From: JAABRB01 sp041617635
Lineage (GTDB): Bacteria > Pseudomonadota > Gammaproteobacteria > Burkholderiales > SG8-39
Assembly (NCBI GenBank): GCA_041617635.1
Contig: JBFJOO010000003.1
Span: 1 to 64,000, forward strand
DNA length: 64,000 nt
Direction: 5' to 3'
A model generated the notes under the pieces. The model made no database searches. It was not told where the DNA came from and saw only the letters and a list, made by a program, of their open reading frames with translations. Below are positions 24,757-37,786 of the stretch, one piece after another. The number at the start of each line of letters is the position of its first letter. The stretch's first letter is position 1. A program made the position numbers and the translations under genes.

Positions 24757-27279
24757 CTACTGGACGCTCTGGCGGTCCGCCTGCGGCGCTCGCATCGACG
24801 CTTCCTCGCGCAGCAGATCGAGCACACGAAGCGCTGCGACGCGCGGCGACTGACGCCCGCCGGTCGATTCCGCCAGGACCGGGCCCACGCATGCGGGACA
24901 GCCATCGCGGCACGCGCAATGCGTGACGAGATCGGCGGTGCGCGCAAGAACCTCGGCGCGGATGTCGAACAGCGGCGCGGCGATGCCGATTCCGCCCGGG
25001 TAGTTGTCATACAGGAAAACCGCCGGCCGGAACGCGAACGAATCCCGGGTGACATCGAGGTGCGTACCGTCCGGTGTGCGTGCGCTCGCACGCCCGTCTG
25101 GCCCGACCACGGCCGACCATTCGCCGTTGCCGTCGCCGACCGCACGGCCGATGTCGCGCGTCTCGGCGAGGGAGAGCAGGGCGGCGATGTGGTGCAGCGC
25201 ATACGCAGCGCCAAGAAAGCCGTCGAGCGCCGCGTGGCGATTCGCAAACGCGTTCTCGAGCGCGCGGGGACGCACCTCCCACCACACTGCGGTGGTGTGC
25301 ATCTCCTGGTCGGGCAGGCTCACGTTCCCGTAGCCGATGTTCTCGTGAGTGTAGTAACGGATCTTCTTGTAGCCGGCCACGCGCCGCACGACGTGCACTT
25401 CCCCGTGCGCGCAGCGCGCATTCGCGTGCTCACTGGCTGCGAACTCGGCGAGGATCTTGAGCCGGGTGTAGTCGATCGCATCGGTGTAGTAGTCGGCCTG
25501 AACCCGGCGCACGTAGGCCTTGCGGCCCACCCAGTCGAGCTTTTCCACCTGCCAGGGCGCCGATTGGACCATGTAGATCGCGCCCTCATAGAGCGTCACC
25601 GCCGCGCTCGAGAAATCCACTTCCGCGATCACGTTGCGACGCCCCTCGGTGACGTCGATCACCACGAAATTTCCGTCCGCTACGGAGCGCAGACTGACGC
25701 TGTTGGCGGGATAGCTGTCGGTGATCCAGTGCCAGCTCGAGCCTTCGCGATGGACGACACCTTCTTCGGCCAGATAAGCGAGCGCTGCGTCCAGGTCCTC
25801 GCCGCCGAAGCGCTCGCCATCGCGAAAGGGCAGCTCGAACGCGGCGCAGCGAAGGTGGTCCATCAGGATGAGCAGTTGGTCGGGATCGATGCGGGCGTGC
25901 TCGGGGCTCGCGCCGAGAAAGAACTCCGGATGCCGTGCAAGGTACTGGTCGAGGAGATTGGACGAGGCCACCAGGACACCGAGCGCGGTTCGCTGGCGGC
26001 GACCGGCGCGGCCGAAACGTTGCAGCGCGCCGGCGACCGATCCGGGATAGCCATTCAGCACGCAGACATCCAGCGCGCCGATGTCCATGCCCAGCTCGAG
26101 GGCCGAGGTCGAAACGACGCAGTCGAGGCGGCCGGCGCGCAGCTTCCGCTCCTTGTCGCGGCGCTCGGTCGGCAGGTAGCCGCCGCGGTAGGCGGCCACG
26201 CGTGCGGGCCGGCGCGGATCGCCGTCGAACGCATCCTTCAGGTACTTGGTCAGCACCTCGACTTCCAGTCGGGTGTTCGCGAAGACGATCGTCTTCAGAC
26301 CGAGCTTGAGGGCCAGGCGGGCGATGCGCGTCGATTGCGAGCGCGCGGACGCGCGCAGGCCGAGGTCGGCATTCAGAACGGGAGGATTCCAGACCATCAG
26401 AACCTTCTTGCCCTGCGGGGCGCCGGTCTCGGCGACCACCGCCACGGGCTCGCCCAGCAGGCGCTCGGCGAGCTCGCCGGGATTGGCAATCGTGGCGGAG
26501 CAGAGAATGAAAAGCGGATCGGATTCGTAGAAGCGGCAGATCCGCCTGAGGCGGCGGATCACGTTCGCCATATGCGAGCCGAACACTCCGCGATAGGTGT
26601 GGAGCTCGTCGATCACCACGTAGCGCAAGGTCTCGAAGAACTGCGCCCACTTGGTGTGGTGGGGCAGAATGCCCGTGTGCAGCATATCGGGATTCGAAAC
26701 GACGACGTCGCCGTGTGTGCGCACGGCGCGTCGTGCGTCGCCAGGCGTGTCCCCGTCGAAAGTGCACGCGCGCACCCCCAGGGCGCCGGCGGCGTTCAGC
26801 TCGAGGATCTCCGCGACCTGGTCCTGCGCGAGCGCCTTGGTGGGGAAGAGGTAAAGCGCCTTGGCACGGCCGCCGCGCGCCGCGTTCAGCACCGGCAAGT
26901 TGTAGCAGAGCGTCTTGCCGGAGGAGGTCGGCGTCACCACGACGGTGTGCCGACCGGCGGCGACATGATCCCATGCGTCGCGCTGATGCGAGTAGAGCTG
27001 CGCGATGCCGCGGGCGCGCAGCGCAGCAATGATCCGCGCATCGAGGTCGGGAGGAAATTCGGCATGGCGCGCCGCGCGTGCCGGAATGATCAGCTCCCCG
27101 GCGATGCGCTCGGGGTGCCGCTGCGCGAGCAGGTCGATCAGCGTTTCGGCGCGACTGCGCGAGTGGCTCCGAACCGGATGGGCTTCGAGCTCTGCGTCGA
27201 TCAGATCGTGGCGACTCTCGAGCGGCGCCGACGTGCTCGTCTGTTGCGCCGCTCCGCGTGGCCCGCGAAAAGCATCCAT
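24757..27279 (-). CDS. mrfA: DEAD/DEAH-box helicase with DUF1998 domain, MrfA (YprA) family
   Basis: 840 aa. Walker A is in VVTPTSSGKTLCYNLPVLNA. The DEAH-type motif is VIDELHTYRGVFGSH. Motif VI is QRFGRAGRRQRTALG. The C-terminal DUF1998 domain has a Cys cluster CACRDGCPACVGP, probably metal-binding. This is the architecture of MrfA, a 3'-5' helicase for mitomycin adduct repair. GGGAGAG lies upstream of ATG 27279. It leads a two-gene operon with mrfB. Confidence 0.88.
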   Translation of the reverse strand: MDAFRGPRGAAQQTSTSAPLESRHDLIDAELEAHPVRSHSRSRAETLIDLLAQRHPERIAGELIIPARAARHAEFPPDLDARIIAALRARGIAQLYSHQRDAWDHVAAGRHTVVVTPTSSGKTLCYNLPVLNAARGGRAKALYLFPTKALAQDQVAEILELNAAGALGVRACTFDGDTPGDARRAVRTHGDVVVSNPDMLHTGILPHHTKWAQFFETLRYVVIDELHTYRGVFGSHMANVIRRLRRICRFYESDPLFILCSATIANPGELAERLLGEPVAVVAETGAPQGKKVLMVWNPPVLNADLGLRASARSQSTRIARLALKLGLKTIVFANTRLEVEVLTKYLKDAFDGDPRRPARVAAYRGGYLPTERRDKERKLRAGRLDCVVSTSALELGMDIGALDVCVLNGYPGSVAGALQRFGRAGRRQRTALGVLVASSNLLDQYLARHPEFFLGASPEHARIDPDQLLILMDHLRCAAFELPFRDGERFGGEDLDAALAYLAEEGVVHREGSSWHWITDSYPANSVSLRSVADGNFVVIDVTEGRRNVIAEVDFSSAAVTLYEGAIYMVQSAPWQVEKLDWVGRKAYVRRVQADYYTDAIDYTRLKILAEFAASEHANARCAHGEVHVVRRVAGYKKIRYYTHENIGYGNVSLPDQEMHTTAVWWEVRPRALENAFANRHAALDGFLGAAYALHHIAALLSLAETRDIGRAVGDGNGEWSAVVGPDGRASARTPDGTHLDVTRDSFAFRPAVFLYDNYPGGIGIAAPLFDIRAEVLARTADLVTHCACRDGCPACVGPVLAESTGGRQSPRVAALRVLDLLREEASMRAPQADRQSVQ

Positions 27280-27358
27280 CGTCTCTCCCGCTCTGTACCG
27301 CGGCGAGGATGCATGAGCTGCAAGCTCACTGGATGAGCTAGCGTGCCGGCGAACGAAA

Positions 27359-28354
27359 CTATTGCTTGATCGGCCCGTTCGGCGTCACGAGCACTTTGCC
27401 GCTGCGACGATAGGCATTCGCTTGCGCGACCGCTTGCGCAATCTTCTCGATCGGGTAAGTGGCTTCGACCGGGACGTGGAGTGACCCGCTCGTGATCCGG
27501 CCAGCCAGCATTCCATACAGCTCGCGAATTGCTGCGGGCGCCATGCGCTGCAACGACGGCATCAGCCAGAACCCGGTGAGCCAGAGGCGCTTGAAGACCG
27601 TCTGATGGCCGGTCAGCTGAGGATTCTCGCCCGCGAGAAGGCCATAGTTGACGATGGTTCCCTCCTCGACGAGGCAATCGCCGAGCCGTAGGACCTGGGT
27701 CCCGCCGACGGCATCGATCGCGAGGCGGATTGCCGCACCATTCGTGGCCGCTCGCACGCGCTCGCCGAGGTCCGGCGCGTCCACGACGACGACGTCCCCG
27801 CCGAGCGCCTTGAGCTCATCCGCGAGCCCGTCGCGCCGCACGACGTTCACCGTTCGAATCCCCGCAGCCTTGGCAAGCTGGACGAGGCAATGACCGACTC
27901 CGGAGTTCGCGGCGTCCTGGATCAGCCATTCGCCGGGCTTCAGTTCGACGTACTTCGTCATCATGAGGTGCGCGGTCGGAGGATTGACCTTCAGCATGGC
28001 GAGCTGCAAGGGATCGACCTCGCGCGGTACCTTCACGAGCTGCGCTGCCTTCGTCTTCTTGCGCTGGACCCAGTTCTCACGGTCGAGCGGAATGACGAGG
28101 TCGCCTTCCGCCAGATCTCGGACGTCGCGGCCTAGCGCGATCACCCGGCCGACGCATTCCGCACCCAGCCGCGCCGGCAGCGGAGGACGCACGGCGTAGC
28201 GCCCTTCGATGGTGAGCAGGTCCGCGGGATTGATGGGAAACGCCAAGACGTCGATGATCGCCTCGTCCGGCGCGGGGGCTCCCACGTCGTCGACATCGAT
28301 GCAGCGCAGGACTTCCTCGGGCTTTCCGAAAGTGGCGAATTGGGCGATTTTCAT
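27359..28354 (-). CDS. MDR-family quinone/2-enoyl thioester reductase
   Basis: 331 aa. The GroES-like N-terminus has INPADLLTIEGRY. The Rossmann part has WLIQDAANSGVGHCLVQLAK and VVRRDGLADELKALGGD, resembling MECR/ETR1 trans-2-enoyl thioester reductases (NxPxD, ...N.gvG..viqlA). No zinc-site cysteines are present. It would reduce 2-enoyl-CoA or ACP with NADPH, as in fatty acid synthesis. Divergent from hsp20. Confidence 0.82.
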   Translation of the reverse strand: MKIAQFATFGKPEEVLRCIDVDDVGAPAPDEAIIDVLAFPINPADLLTIEGRYAVRPPLPARLGAECVGRVIALGRDVRDLAEGDLVIPLDRENWVQRKKTKAAQLVKVPREVDPLQLAMLKVNPPTAHLMMTKYVELKPGEWLIQDAANSGVGHCLVQLAKAAGIRTVNVVRRDGLADELKALGGDVVVVDAPDLGERVRAATNGAAIRLAIDAVGGTQVLRLGDCLVEEGTIVNYGLLAGENPQLTGHQTVFKRLWLTGFWLMPSLQRMAPAAIRELYGMLAGRITSGSLHVPVEATYPIEKIAQAVAQANAYRRSGKVLVTPNGPIKQ

Positions 28355-28540
28355 GGGCGGACGTTAACACCCCGGTAAAAGTTTCCGCCAGCCCAAGCGA
28401 CGCTAGGCCCTATTTCCCTTGTAGCTCAATGCGATAGGTGTGGGGCTTGATTGCGGGGGATCGGGAGCCATGTAAGGCGTGTCAAAACCTCTCGCGTCCC
28501 GGCATGGCGGCCGGCATGCCGCAACAAGGCGGATTGATAC

Positions 28541-28950
28541 ATGACGACTCGACACCCGCGCAGCTGGATGTGGGCCCAAGCCCTCCAGATGCTGGACGAA
28601 GCCGACCGGCTTCAGCGCCGCTTCTTCACCGAGGTGGGTCCGCACGAACACGCCGCGCCGAACTGGGAGCCTCCCGTTGACGTGTTCGCCGCGGGGGACG
28701 AGGTGTGGTTGTTCTTTGCCGTACCGGGCGTCGCAACGGAGCACGTGCAGGTGCTCGTGGATCCCACGGGGGCGCTGGTGGTGCAGGGCGAGCGCCAGCT
28801 GCCGGTCGTCGCGCATTCGGGAAACATTCGGCGGCTCGAGATACCGCACGGCCGGTTCGCGCGGCGTGTGCCGCTGCCGCCCGGCAGGTTCGATCTATTC
28901 ACGCAGCAACTCGATCGCGGCTGTCTCGTGATCGGATTGCGGCGCATCGC

Positions 28951-28954
<4 letters not shown>
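28541..28954 (+). CDS. Hsp20/alpha-crystallin small heat shock protein
   Basis: 137 aa. EPPVDVFAAGDEVWLFFAVP starts the alpha-crystallin domain. RLEIPHGRFARRVPLP is the conserved E.xyG.F.R.i.LP strand and the end is LVIGLRRIA. It holds unfolded proteins without ATP. It is the first gene of a chain of overlapping genes: its stop overlaps the lon start by 4 nt. No clear heat-shock sigma promoter was found in the 186 bp upstream. Confidence 0.87.
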
Positions 28955-31388
<2,434 letters not shown>

Positions 31389-31392
<4 letters not shown>

Positions 31393-33194
31393 CGCCCGTT
31401 CACAACGCCGACATCGCCAGGATCTTCGAGGAGATCGCGGATCTCCTCGAGATCCAGGAGGCCAATCCGTTTCGTGTCCGCGCCTACCGGAACGCCGCGC
31501 GGACGGTCGGGGACGTGCGTCGCGATCTTGCGCAGGCGGTTGCCGGGGGCAAGAAGCTGCCCAAGCTTCCCGGGATCGGCGCCGACCTGGCCGCAAAGAT
31601 CGAGGAGATCGCCAAGACCGGGACGACGCAGCTTCTCGAGAAACTGCACCAGGAGCTCCCGCCCGCCATCACCGCGCTCCTGCGCATACCCGGTCTCGGA
31701 CCGAAGCGCGTCAGGGCCTTGCACCGCGAGCTCGAGGTGCAGAGCCTCGACGAGCTGGCGCAGGCCGCACGCGCCGGCCGCATTCGGGAGCTGCCCGGAT
31801 TCGCCGCCAAGACCGAGGCGAGCGTTCTGCAGGCGGTCGAGGCGCACCTCACCAAGAAGCAGCGCTTCAAGCTCACCGTAGCGGCGCAGTACGCTGAACC
31901 GTTGGCCGACTTTTTTCGCAGGATGAAGGCGGTGAGGGAGGTCGTGGTCTGCGGGAGCTTTCGGCGCATGAAGGAAACGGTGGGTGATCTCGACCTGCTC
32001 GTCACGTCGGAAGCGCCCGATGCGGTGATGGCGGGCTTCTCGAATTACCCGGAAGTGAAGGAGATGCTCGCCAGCGGGCCCACGCGCGCGAGCGCGTTGC
32101 TCGCATCGGGCCTCCAGGTCGACGTCCGAGTCGTGCCGAAGGAGAGCTTCGGCGCCGCCATGCATTATTTCACCGGATCCAAGGCGCACAATATCGCGGT
32201 GCGCCGCATCGCCCAGGCGAAAGGGCTCAAGATCAACGAGTATGGCGTCTTCAGGGAGACCAAGGGCGGCACCGGGCGCCGAGTGGCCGGCGCGACCGAA
32301 GCGTCGGTGTTCGAGGCCGTGGGGCTACGCTTCATTCCTCCGGAGCTGCGTGAGGATGCGGGCGAGATCGAGGCGGCGCGGCGCGGCGAGCTGCCCAAGC
32401 TGCTGGAGCGCGCCGATCTGCGCGGCGACCTGCATGCGCACACGAAGGCCACCGACGGCAAGAACACGCTGCGCGAAATGGCGCTGGCGGCCCGGGCGCT
32501 CGGACTGGAATACCTCGCCATCACGGAACACTCGCGGCGGGTCGCCATGGCGCACGGCCTGGATCCGCAGCGCCTCGCCAGGCAGATCGACGAGATCGAC
32601 CGGCTGAACGACGAGCTCGAGGGTGTTACGCTGCTCAAGGGAATCGAAGTGGACATCCTCGAGGACGGCACGCTCGATCTGCCCGATTCGATACTCGCGC
32701 AGCTCGACCTCGTGGTCGGTGCGGTCCACAGCCGCTTCAACCTGCCGCGGCCACGCCAGACCGCACGCATCCTGGCGGCGATGGAATCGCCTTACTTCAC
32801 GGTCCTGGCGCATCCGAGCGGCCGCCTGATCGAAACGCGCGCACCCTACGACGTCGACATGCTGAAGATCATTCGCAAAGCCAAGGCGCGCGGCATCGCG
32901 CTGGAACTCAACGCGCATCCGGACCGGCTGGATCTGACCGACACCCACTGCAGGATGGCCAAGGAGGAGGGGGTGCTCGTCGCCATCAGCTCGGACGCGC
33001 ACTCCACCCTCGATCTCGACAATCTGCGCTTCGGCGTCGGCCAGGCGCGCCGGGGCTGGCTCGAAAAGGCTGACGTGCTGAACACGCGCACCCTTCCCGA
33101 GCTGCGCCGGCTGATCGCGCGAAAAGGCGCTGAAAAGTCCGCGCCGAGGCGCGCGGCGCGGGCCGTGCGCGCGAAACGGCGCCCGAAGCGGTGA
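31389..33194 (+). CDS. polX: DNA polymerase X family protein with PHP exonuclease domain
   Basis: 601 aa from TTG 31389, whose TTGA overlaps the lon stop. No ATG lies nearby and the frame upstream runs antisense-free through lon. An N-terminal 8-kDa-like HhH domain (IPGLGPKRVRALH) is followed by the polymerase palm with VVVCGSFRRMKETVGDLDLL (GS and DxD metal motif). A C-terminal PHP domain has DLHAHTKATDGKNT, EHSRR and ISSDAHS. PolX fills gaps in base excision repair and its PHP domain has 3'-5' exonuclease activity. Cytoplasmic. Confidence 0.92.
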
Positions 33195-33934
33195 GCACGG
33201 CCGCCGGGTCGGGCACGGTTGCTGCGCCCGGCCGCCCGGCGTTCCGGATGCGCGGGGTGACCAAGATCTACCCGATGGGGGAGATCGAAGTGCGCGCGCT
33301 CGATGGCGTCGATCTCGATCTCAATTCCGGCGAGTTCGTCGTTCTCCTTGGCGCGTCGGGCAGCGGAAAATCGACCTTGCTCAACATCCTCGGCGGCCTC
33401 GACGTGGCGACCGACGGCGAGGTCTGGTATCTCGACCACAAGCTTTCCGGCGCGGACGACGAGGCGCTGACGCGCTACCGGAGAGAGCACGTCGGGTTCG
33501 TCTTTCAGTTCTACAACCTCATTCCAAGCCTCACGGCGGCCGAGAACGTCGCGCTGGTCACCGAGATCGCGGACAATCCGATGACGCCGGCGGAAGCGCT
33601 GGCGCTGGTCGGGCTTGCGGAGCGCATGAGCCATTTCCCGGCGCAGCTTTCGGGTGGCGAGCAGCAACGCGTAGCCATCGCGCGCGCAGTCGCGAAGCGC
33701 CCGGAGGTCCTGCTTTGCGATGAGCCCACCGGTGCGCTCGACATCACGACCGGAAAAGTCGTCCTCGAAGTGCTCGAGCGGATAAACCGCGAGCTCGGCA
33801 CGACGACTGCTGTGATCACGCACAATGCCGCGATCGCGCGCATGGCCGACCGGGTCATCCACATTTCGAGCGGCCGGATCGGCCGGATCGAGACGAACGC
33901 CGTCAAGGCGAGTCCCGCGGAGCTTGCATGGTGA
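33191..33934 (+). CDS. ABC transporter ATP-binding protein (LolD/MacB/DevA type)
   Basis: 247 aa from GTG 33191, overlapping the polX stop by 4 nt. Walker A GASGSGKST (54-62), Q-loop FVFQFYNLIP, signature LSGGEQQR (153-160) and Walker B LLCDEPTGALD. It is the energy subunit of the FtsX-like permease encoded next, with the HlyD adaptor after that: a MacB/DevABC-like export machine. Confidence 0.92.
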   Translation: MSTAAGSGTVAAPGRPAFRMRGVTKIYPMGEIEVRALDGVDLDLNSGEFVVLLGASGSGKSTLLNILGGLDVATDGEVWYLDHKLSGADDEALTRYRREHVGFVFQFYNLIPSLTAAENVALVTEIADNPMTPAEALALVGLAERMSHFPAQLSGGEQQRVAIARAVAKRPEVLLCDEPTGALDITTGKVVLEVLERINRELGTTTAVITHNAAIARMADRVIHISSGRIGRIETNAVKASPAELAW

Positions 33935-36300
33935 AGCCGGCAGCGCTCGACCTGAAGCTGCTCCGCGACATGTGGCGGCTGCGCGGGCACCTCGTGGCCG
34001 TAGCGGTCGTGGCCACCTGTGGCGTGGCGACGTTCGTCACGATGCGGGGCGCCTACGAGGCGCTGGTGGAAGGCAGAGACTATTACTACGCCCAATACCG
34101 GTTCGCCGACGTCTTCGTGCAGGCGAAGCGTGCGCCGGCGTCACTCGTCCCGCGGGTAGCGAATTTGCCGGGCGTCGCCGCCGTCGCGGACCGGATCGTC
34201 CATGAGGTGACGGTGGATGTGCCCGGCTTCAATGACCCCGTGACCGCGCGGCTCATATCCGTGCCGGACGAGGGTCGCCCCTTGCTCAACGACGTGTTCA
34301 TCAAGAGCGGGCGCTACATCACGCCACGGGCGAGCGACGAGGTGCTGATCGGCGAGGCGTTCGCCTTAGCACACGGCCTCAAGCCTGGTGACACGGTTTC
34401 GGCCGTCATCAATGGTCGCTGGCAACGCCTGCGCGTGGCGGGTATCGCCAACTCCCCGGAGTACGTGTACGTCATGGGAGGGGCGGCGTTGTTCCCCGAC
34501 AACCAGCGGTACGGCGTGTTCTGGATGAGCCGCAAGGGGCTGGAAGCGGCGCTCGACATGGAGGACGCTTTCAACAATCTGACGCTGCGCCTCGCACCGG
34601 GTGCGGATGAGAAGGGCGTCATTCAGGCGCTGGACGTTCTGCTGGCGCCGTACGGAGCGACAGGCGCCCATGGCCGCGACGAGCAGATCTCGAACCAGAT
34701 GCTCGACGGCGAGATCAAGACCGACCGGGTGACCGGCATCGTGATTCCCGCGATTTTTCTTGCCGTGGCGGCGTTCCTCATCCACAACGTCCTCATGCGT
34801 CTGATTGCATTGCAGCGCTCGCAGATCGGCGTGCTGAAGTCCTTCGGCTACAGCGACCGGGCGGTTGCGTTGCATTACATCAAGCTCGCCGTGGTGGCGG
34901 CTCTTGCCGGCGGCGCGGGCGGCATTGCCCTGGGGGCCTGGCTGGGTGACGGCCTTGCGGATCTCTATCAGCGCTTCTTTCACATGCCGCGGCTCGTGTT
35001 CCGCCTTTCGGCCGAGAATGTCCTCGGTGTCACGCTCGTGTGCGTCGTGGCCGCGGTCGGCGGCGCGTGGCCGGCGGTGCGGCGGGTGCTGCGCATGCCC
35101 CCGGCCGAGGCGATGCGCCCCGAGCCCCCGGCGCGGTTCAAGCCTCTCCTGCTCGAGCGGCTCGGATACGTCGAGCTGCTGTCCCCGGCGGCCCGCATGC
35201 TCTTTCGAAGCATCGAGCGGCGGCCGGTGCGGGCTGCGCTCTCGACCCTGGCGCTTGCGCTCGCGTGCGCGTTGCTGGTCGTCGGGCGATTCGGGCTCGA
35301 CGCGCTCGACCGGACGATCCAGGTGCAATTCGAGGACGCACGGCGCGACGATGTCCAGATCGGCTTCTACGAGCCGCGCAGCGCTCAGGTGAAGTACGAT
35401 CTCGCCAACTTGCCTGGCGTGCTCGCCGTCGAGGCATTCAGGATCGTCCCGGCGCGTGTGCGCTTGGCACACCGGTCGAAGCGGACCGCGCTGTACGGCC
35501 TCTCCCCGGGGGCGGAGCTGCATCGAGTCGTCGATGTCGACGGGCGCGAGATCGCCTTGCCGCCGAGCGGTGTCGTGCTGAGCGCGGGTCTGGCGCGGAT
35601 ACTTCACGCAGCGGCAGGCTCCGTGATCACCGTGGAAATTCTCGAGGGCACGCGGCGCGTGCGCGAAGTCCCGGTCGCCGCCACCGTGGAGGAGCCGCTC
35701 GGCCTTTATGCCTATCTGGACGAACGCGCGCTGGCGGACCTCGTCGGGGAAGGTCTCCAGTACACGAACGCCTACTTGCGCGTGGACCCGGCGCATCTAA
35801 ACGAGCTCTACGATCGGCTGAAGCGCCTGCCCGTGGTGGTGGGTGTGACGCTGCGCGAGGCGACGATCCGGAGCTTCCTCGCGACGATCGCCGAGAACAT
35901 CCTGATCTCGACCACGATTCTCATCGTTTTTGCGTGCGTGATCGCCGCGGGCGTCGTCTACAACGGTGTGCGCATCGCGCTCTCGGAGCACGCGGTGACA
36001 CTGGCGAGCTTGCGTATCCTCGGCTTCACCCGGCGCGAGGTGAGCGGAATCCTGCTCGGTGAACAGGCCCTGCTCGCGGCGATCGGCATTCCGGTCGGCC
36101 TCGTGCTTGGCTATGGCATCTGCGCATGGCTGGTAGCGCTGATCGAGACCGAGCTCTACCGACTTCCACTGGCCATCACCGCACAGACTTACCTTTATGC
36201 CGCCGGGCTGATTGCCGGTGCGGCAGTGGTGTCGGGTGCCGCAGTCGCGTGGCGGGTGCGGCACCTCGATCTCGTGGCAGTATTGAAGACTCGTGAGTGA
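33928..36300 (+). CDS. FtsX-like ABC permease
   Basis: 790 aa from ATG 33928, overlapping the ATPase gene by 7 nt. It has two FtsX-type units: a first transmembrane helix near residues 17-35, a large periplasmic domain, three helices around residues 270-390 (VIPAIFLAVAAFLIHNVLMR, LAVVAALAGGAGGIALGAWL), and a second unit ending with three helices (ISTTILIVFACVIAAGVVYN and others). Ten-helix-type FtsX permeases extract lipoproteins or export lipids. It works with the ATPase and the adaptor encoded next. Confidence 0.88.
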   Translation: MVKPAALDLKLLRDMWRLRGHLVAVAVVATCGVATFVTMRGAYEALVEGRDYYYAQYRFADVFVQAKRAPASLVPRVANLPGVAAVADRIVHEVTVDVPGFNDPVTARLISVPDEGRPLLNDVFIKSGRYITPRASDEVLIGEAFALAHGLKPGDTVSAVINGRWQRLRVAGIANSPEYVYVMGGAALFPDNQRYGVFWMSRKGLEAALDMEDAFNNLTLRLAPGADEKGVIQALDVLLAPYGATGAHGRDEQISNQMLDGEIKTDRVTGIVIPAIFLAVAAFLIHNVLMRLIALQRSQIGVLKSFGYSDRAVALHYIKLAVVAALAGGAGGIALGAWLGDGLADLYQRFFHMPRLVFRLSAENVLGVTLVCVVAAVGGAWPAVRRVLRMPPAEAMRPEPPARFKPLLLERLGYVELLSPAARMLFRSIERRPVRAALSTLALALACALLVVGRFGLDALDRTIQVQFEDARRDDVQIGFYEPRSAQVKYDLANLPGVLAVEAFRIVPARVRLAHRSKRTALYGLSPGAELHRVVDVDGREIALPPSGVVLSAGLARILHAAAGSVITVEILEGTRRVREVPVAATVEEPLGLYAYLDERALADLVGEGLQYTNAYLRVDPAHLNELYDRLKRLPVVVGVTLREATIRSFLATIAENILISTTILIVFACVIAAGVVYNGVRIALSEHAVTLASLRILGFTRREVSGILLGEQALLAAIGIPVGLVLGYGICAWLVALIETELYRLPLAITAQTYLYAAGLIAGAAVVSGAAVAWRVRHLDLVAVLKTRE

Positions 36301-37498
36301 ACGAAACGACAAGCGAGCCGCAGGACGCGTTCGGCGAACGGCTGGTTGGATCGCGGGCGCAGCGGTGATCGCCGTGGCGGCGTGGATGCTCCTTGCGCCC
36401 GAACCGCTCGAAGTCGATATCGCCGAGGCGGTGCGCGGACCACTCGAAGTGACCGTCGATCAGCAGGGCGAGGTGCGCGTGCACGACCGGTATGTGATCG
36501 CCGCGCCGGTAGCCGGACAGCTGGTCCGCGTGAACCTCCATGAAGGGGATCCCGTAAACGCCGGCGAGTCGGTGGCCGCGCTCGAACCCGCCCCGCTCGA
36601 TCCACGCACGCGCGAAGAGGCGATCGCGCGGCGCGCCGCGGCGCGCGCGCTCGTCAAGGAAGCGCAATATCGCGTCAGCCAAGCGGCCGCCGCGCTTGCG
36701 CTGGCCAAGCGGGAACGCGAGCGCTTCGAGCTGCTGGTCGCGGAGCGGTTCGTTTCCTCCGAGGCCGCGGAAAAGGCGCGCACCGCCGAGCAGACGGCAT
36801 TGGCGGAGCTCGACGCAGCACGATCTCGCGAGTCGGCGGCGCGCTACGAGGAGAAGGCCGCAGAAGCCGTGCTGCTTGCCGTGCCCTCGGCCGAGAGTCG
36901 CGAGAAGCGGCTGGTGAATCTCGAATCGCCGGTCGCCGGCAAAGTGCTCCGTGTTCTCGAGCGCAGCGAGCGCACCGTGGCCGCCGGAACGCAGATCATG
37001 GTCATAGGTGATCCGTCGCGCTACGAGATCGTCGCCGATGTGCTCTCCACGGACGCGGTAAAGATTTCGCCTGGCGCGCCGGCGCGGCTGGTCGAGTGGG
37101 GCGGCGACAGGGCGCTCGACGCGCGGGTACGCATGGTGGAGCCTTATGCGTTCACCAAAGTCTCGGCGCTCGGCATCGAGGAGAAGCGGGTCAACGTCGT
37201 GTTGGATCCGGTCGACGCGCTCGGACCGCTCGGAGACGGGTATCGTGTCGAGGCGCGCATCGTGATCTGGTCGGCGCCGGATGTGCTTCAGGTGCCGACG
37301 GCCGCGGTGTTCCGCAGCGGTGCAGGCTGGGCGGTTTTCGTCGTCGAGAACGGGCGGGCGCACAAGCGATCGGTCCGAGTGGGCCAGCGGAATCCGTTTG
37401 CGGCGCAGGTCCTGGAAGGGCTCGCGGCTGGTGCGCGCGTGGTCAAGTATCCCGGTAACCAGGTCGTCGATGGGAGCCGCGTACGGGCAAGGCCGTGA
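36293..37498 (+). CDS. HlyD/MFP-family periplasmic adaptor
   Basis: 401 aa from GTG 36293, overlapping the permease stop by 8 nt. An N-terminal anchor (GWIAGAAVIAVAAWMLLAP), a lipoyl-like segment (YVIAAPVAGQLVRVNLHEGDPV), an alpha-hairpin (EARRA/AKREREEF-like coiled coil at about residues 110-190) and a beta-barrel end. It would link the ABC permease to an outer membrane factor, which is not encoded nearby. Confidence 0.88.
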   Translation: MSERNDKRAAGRVRRTAGWIAGAAVIAVAAWMLLAPEPLEVDIAEAVRGPLEVTVDQQGEVRVHDRYVIAAPVAGQLVRVNLHEGDPVNAGESVAALEPAPLDPRTREEAIARRAAARALVKEAQYRVSQAAAALALAKRERERFELLVAERFVSSEAAEKARTAEQTALAELDAARSRESAARYEEKAAEAVLLAVPSAESREKRLVNLESPVAGKVLRVLERSERTVAAGTQIMVIGDPSRYEIVADVLSTDAVKISPGAPARLVEWGGDRALDARVRMVEPYAFTKVSALGIEEKRVNVVLDPVDALGPLGDGYRVEARIVIWSAPDVLQVPTAAVFRSGAGWAVFVVENGRAHKRSVRVGQRNPFAAQVLEGLAAGARVVKYPGNQVVDGSRVRARP

Positions 37499-37786
37499 TG
37501 ATCGCCCGCGCAGGGCGGTGTCGGATCGGCGACGGGAATGTCGTCTGCCCGGCAGAAATGAGCGCGTCGAAGCGCACGTCCTGCCCCGCGCGCCGCGTCA
37601 TGCGTGCGACAGTTTGAGCATTGCACCCCGCTTATCGGCCTGTTGGCACCGCCCGTGCGAAATGGTGCCTTCTGATGTGCGGCGCGCGCACGTAGACTCC
37701 GATTCGGAGCGGGAACCCGATCGGTTGCGCGGAAGGCCCCGCGCAGCGACGCTGCGGGCCCCGACTGATGACGAGGAATCTGTTTC

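Noticed and set aside
24694..27336. Very long plus-strand open frame (880 codons)
   Set aside because: It is the antisense of the mrfA helicase gene, whose motifs are clear. High GC makes the opposite strand open, and the translation has no domain.
27848..27866. GTTCGAATCCCC, resembling a tRNA T-loop
   Set aside because: It lies inside the MDR reductase coding sequence and no acceptor stem or anticodon arm surrounds it.
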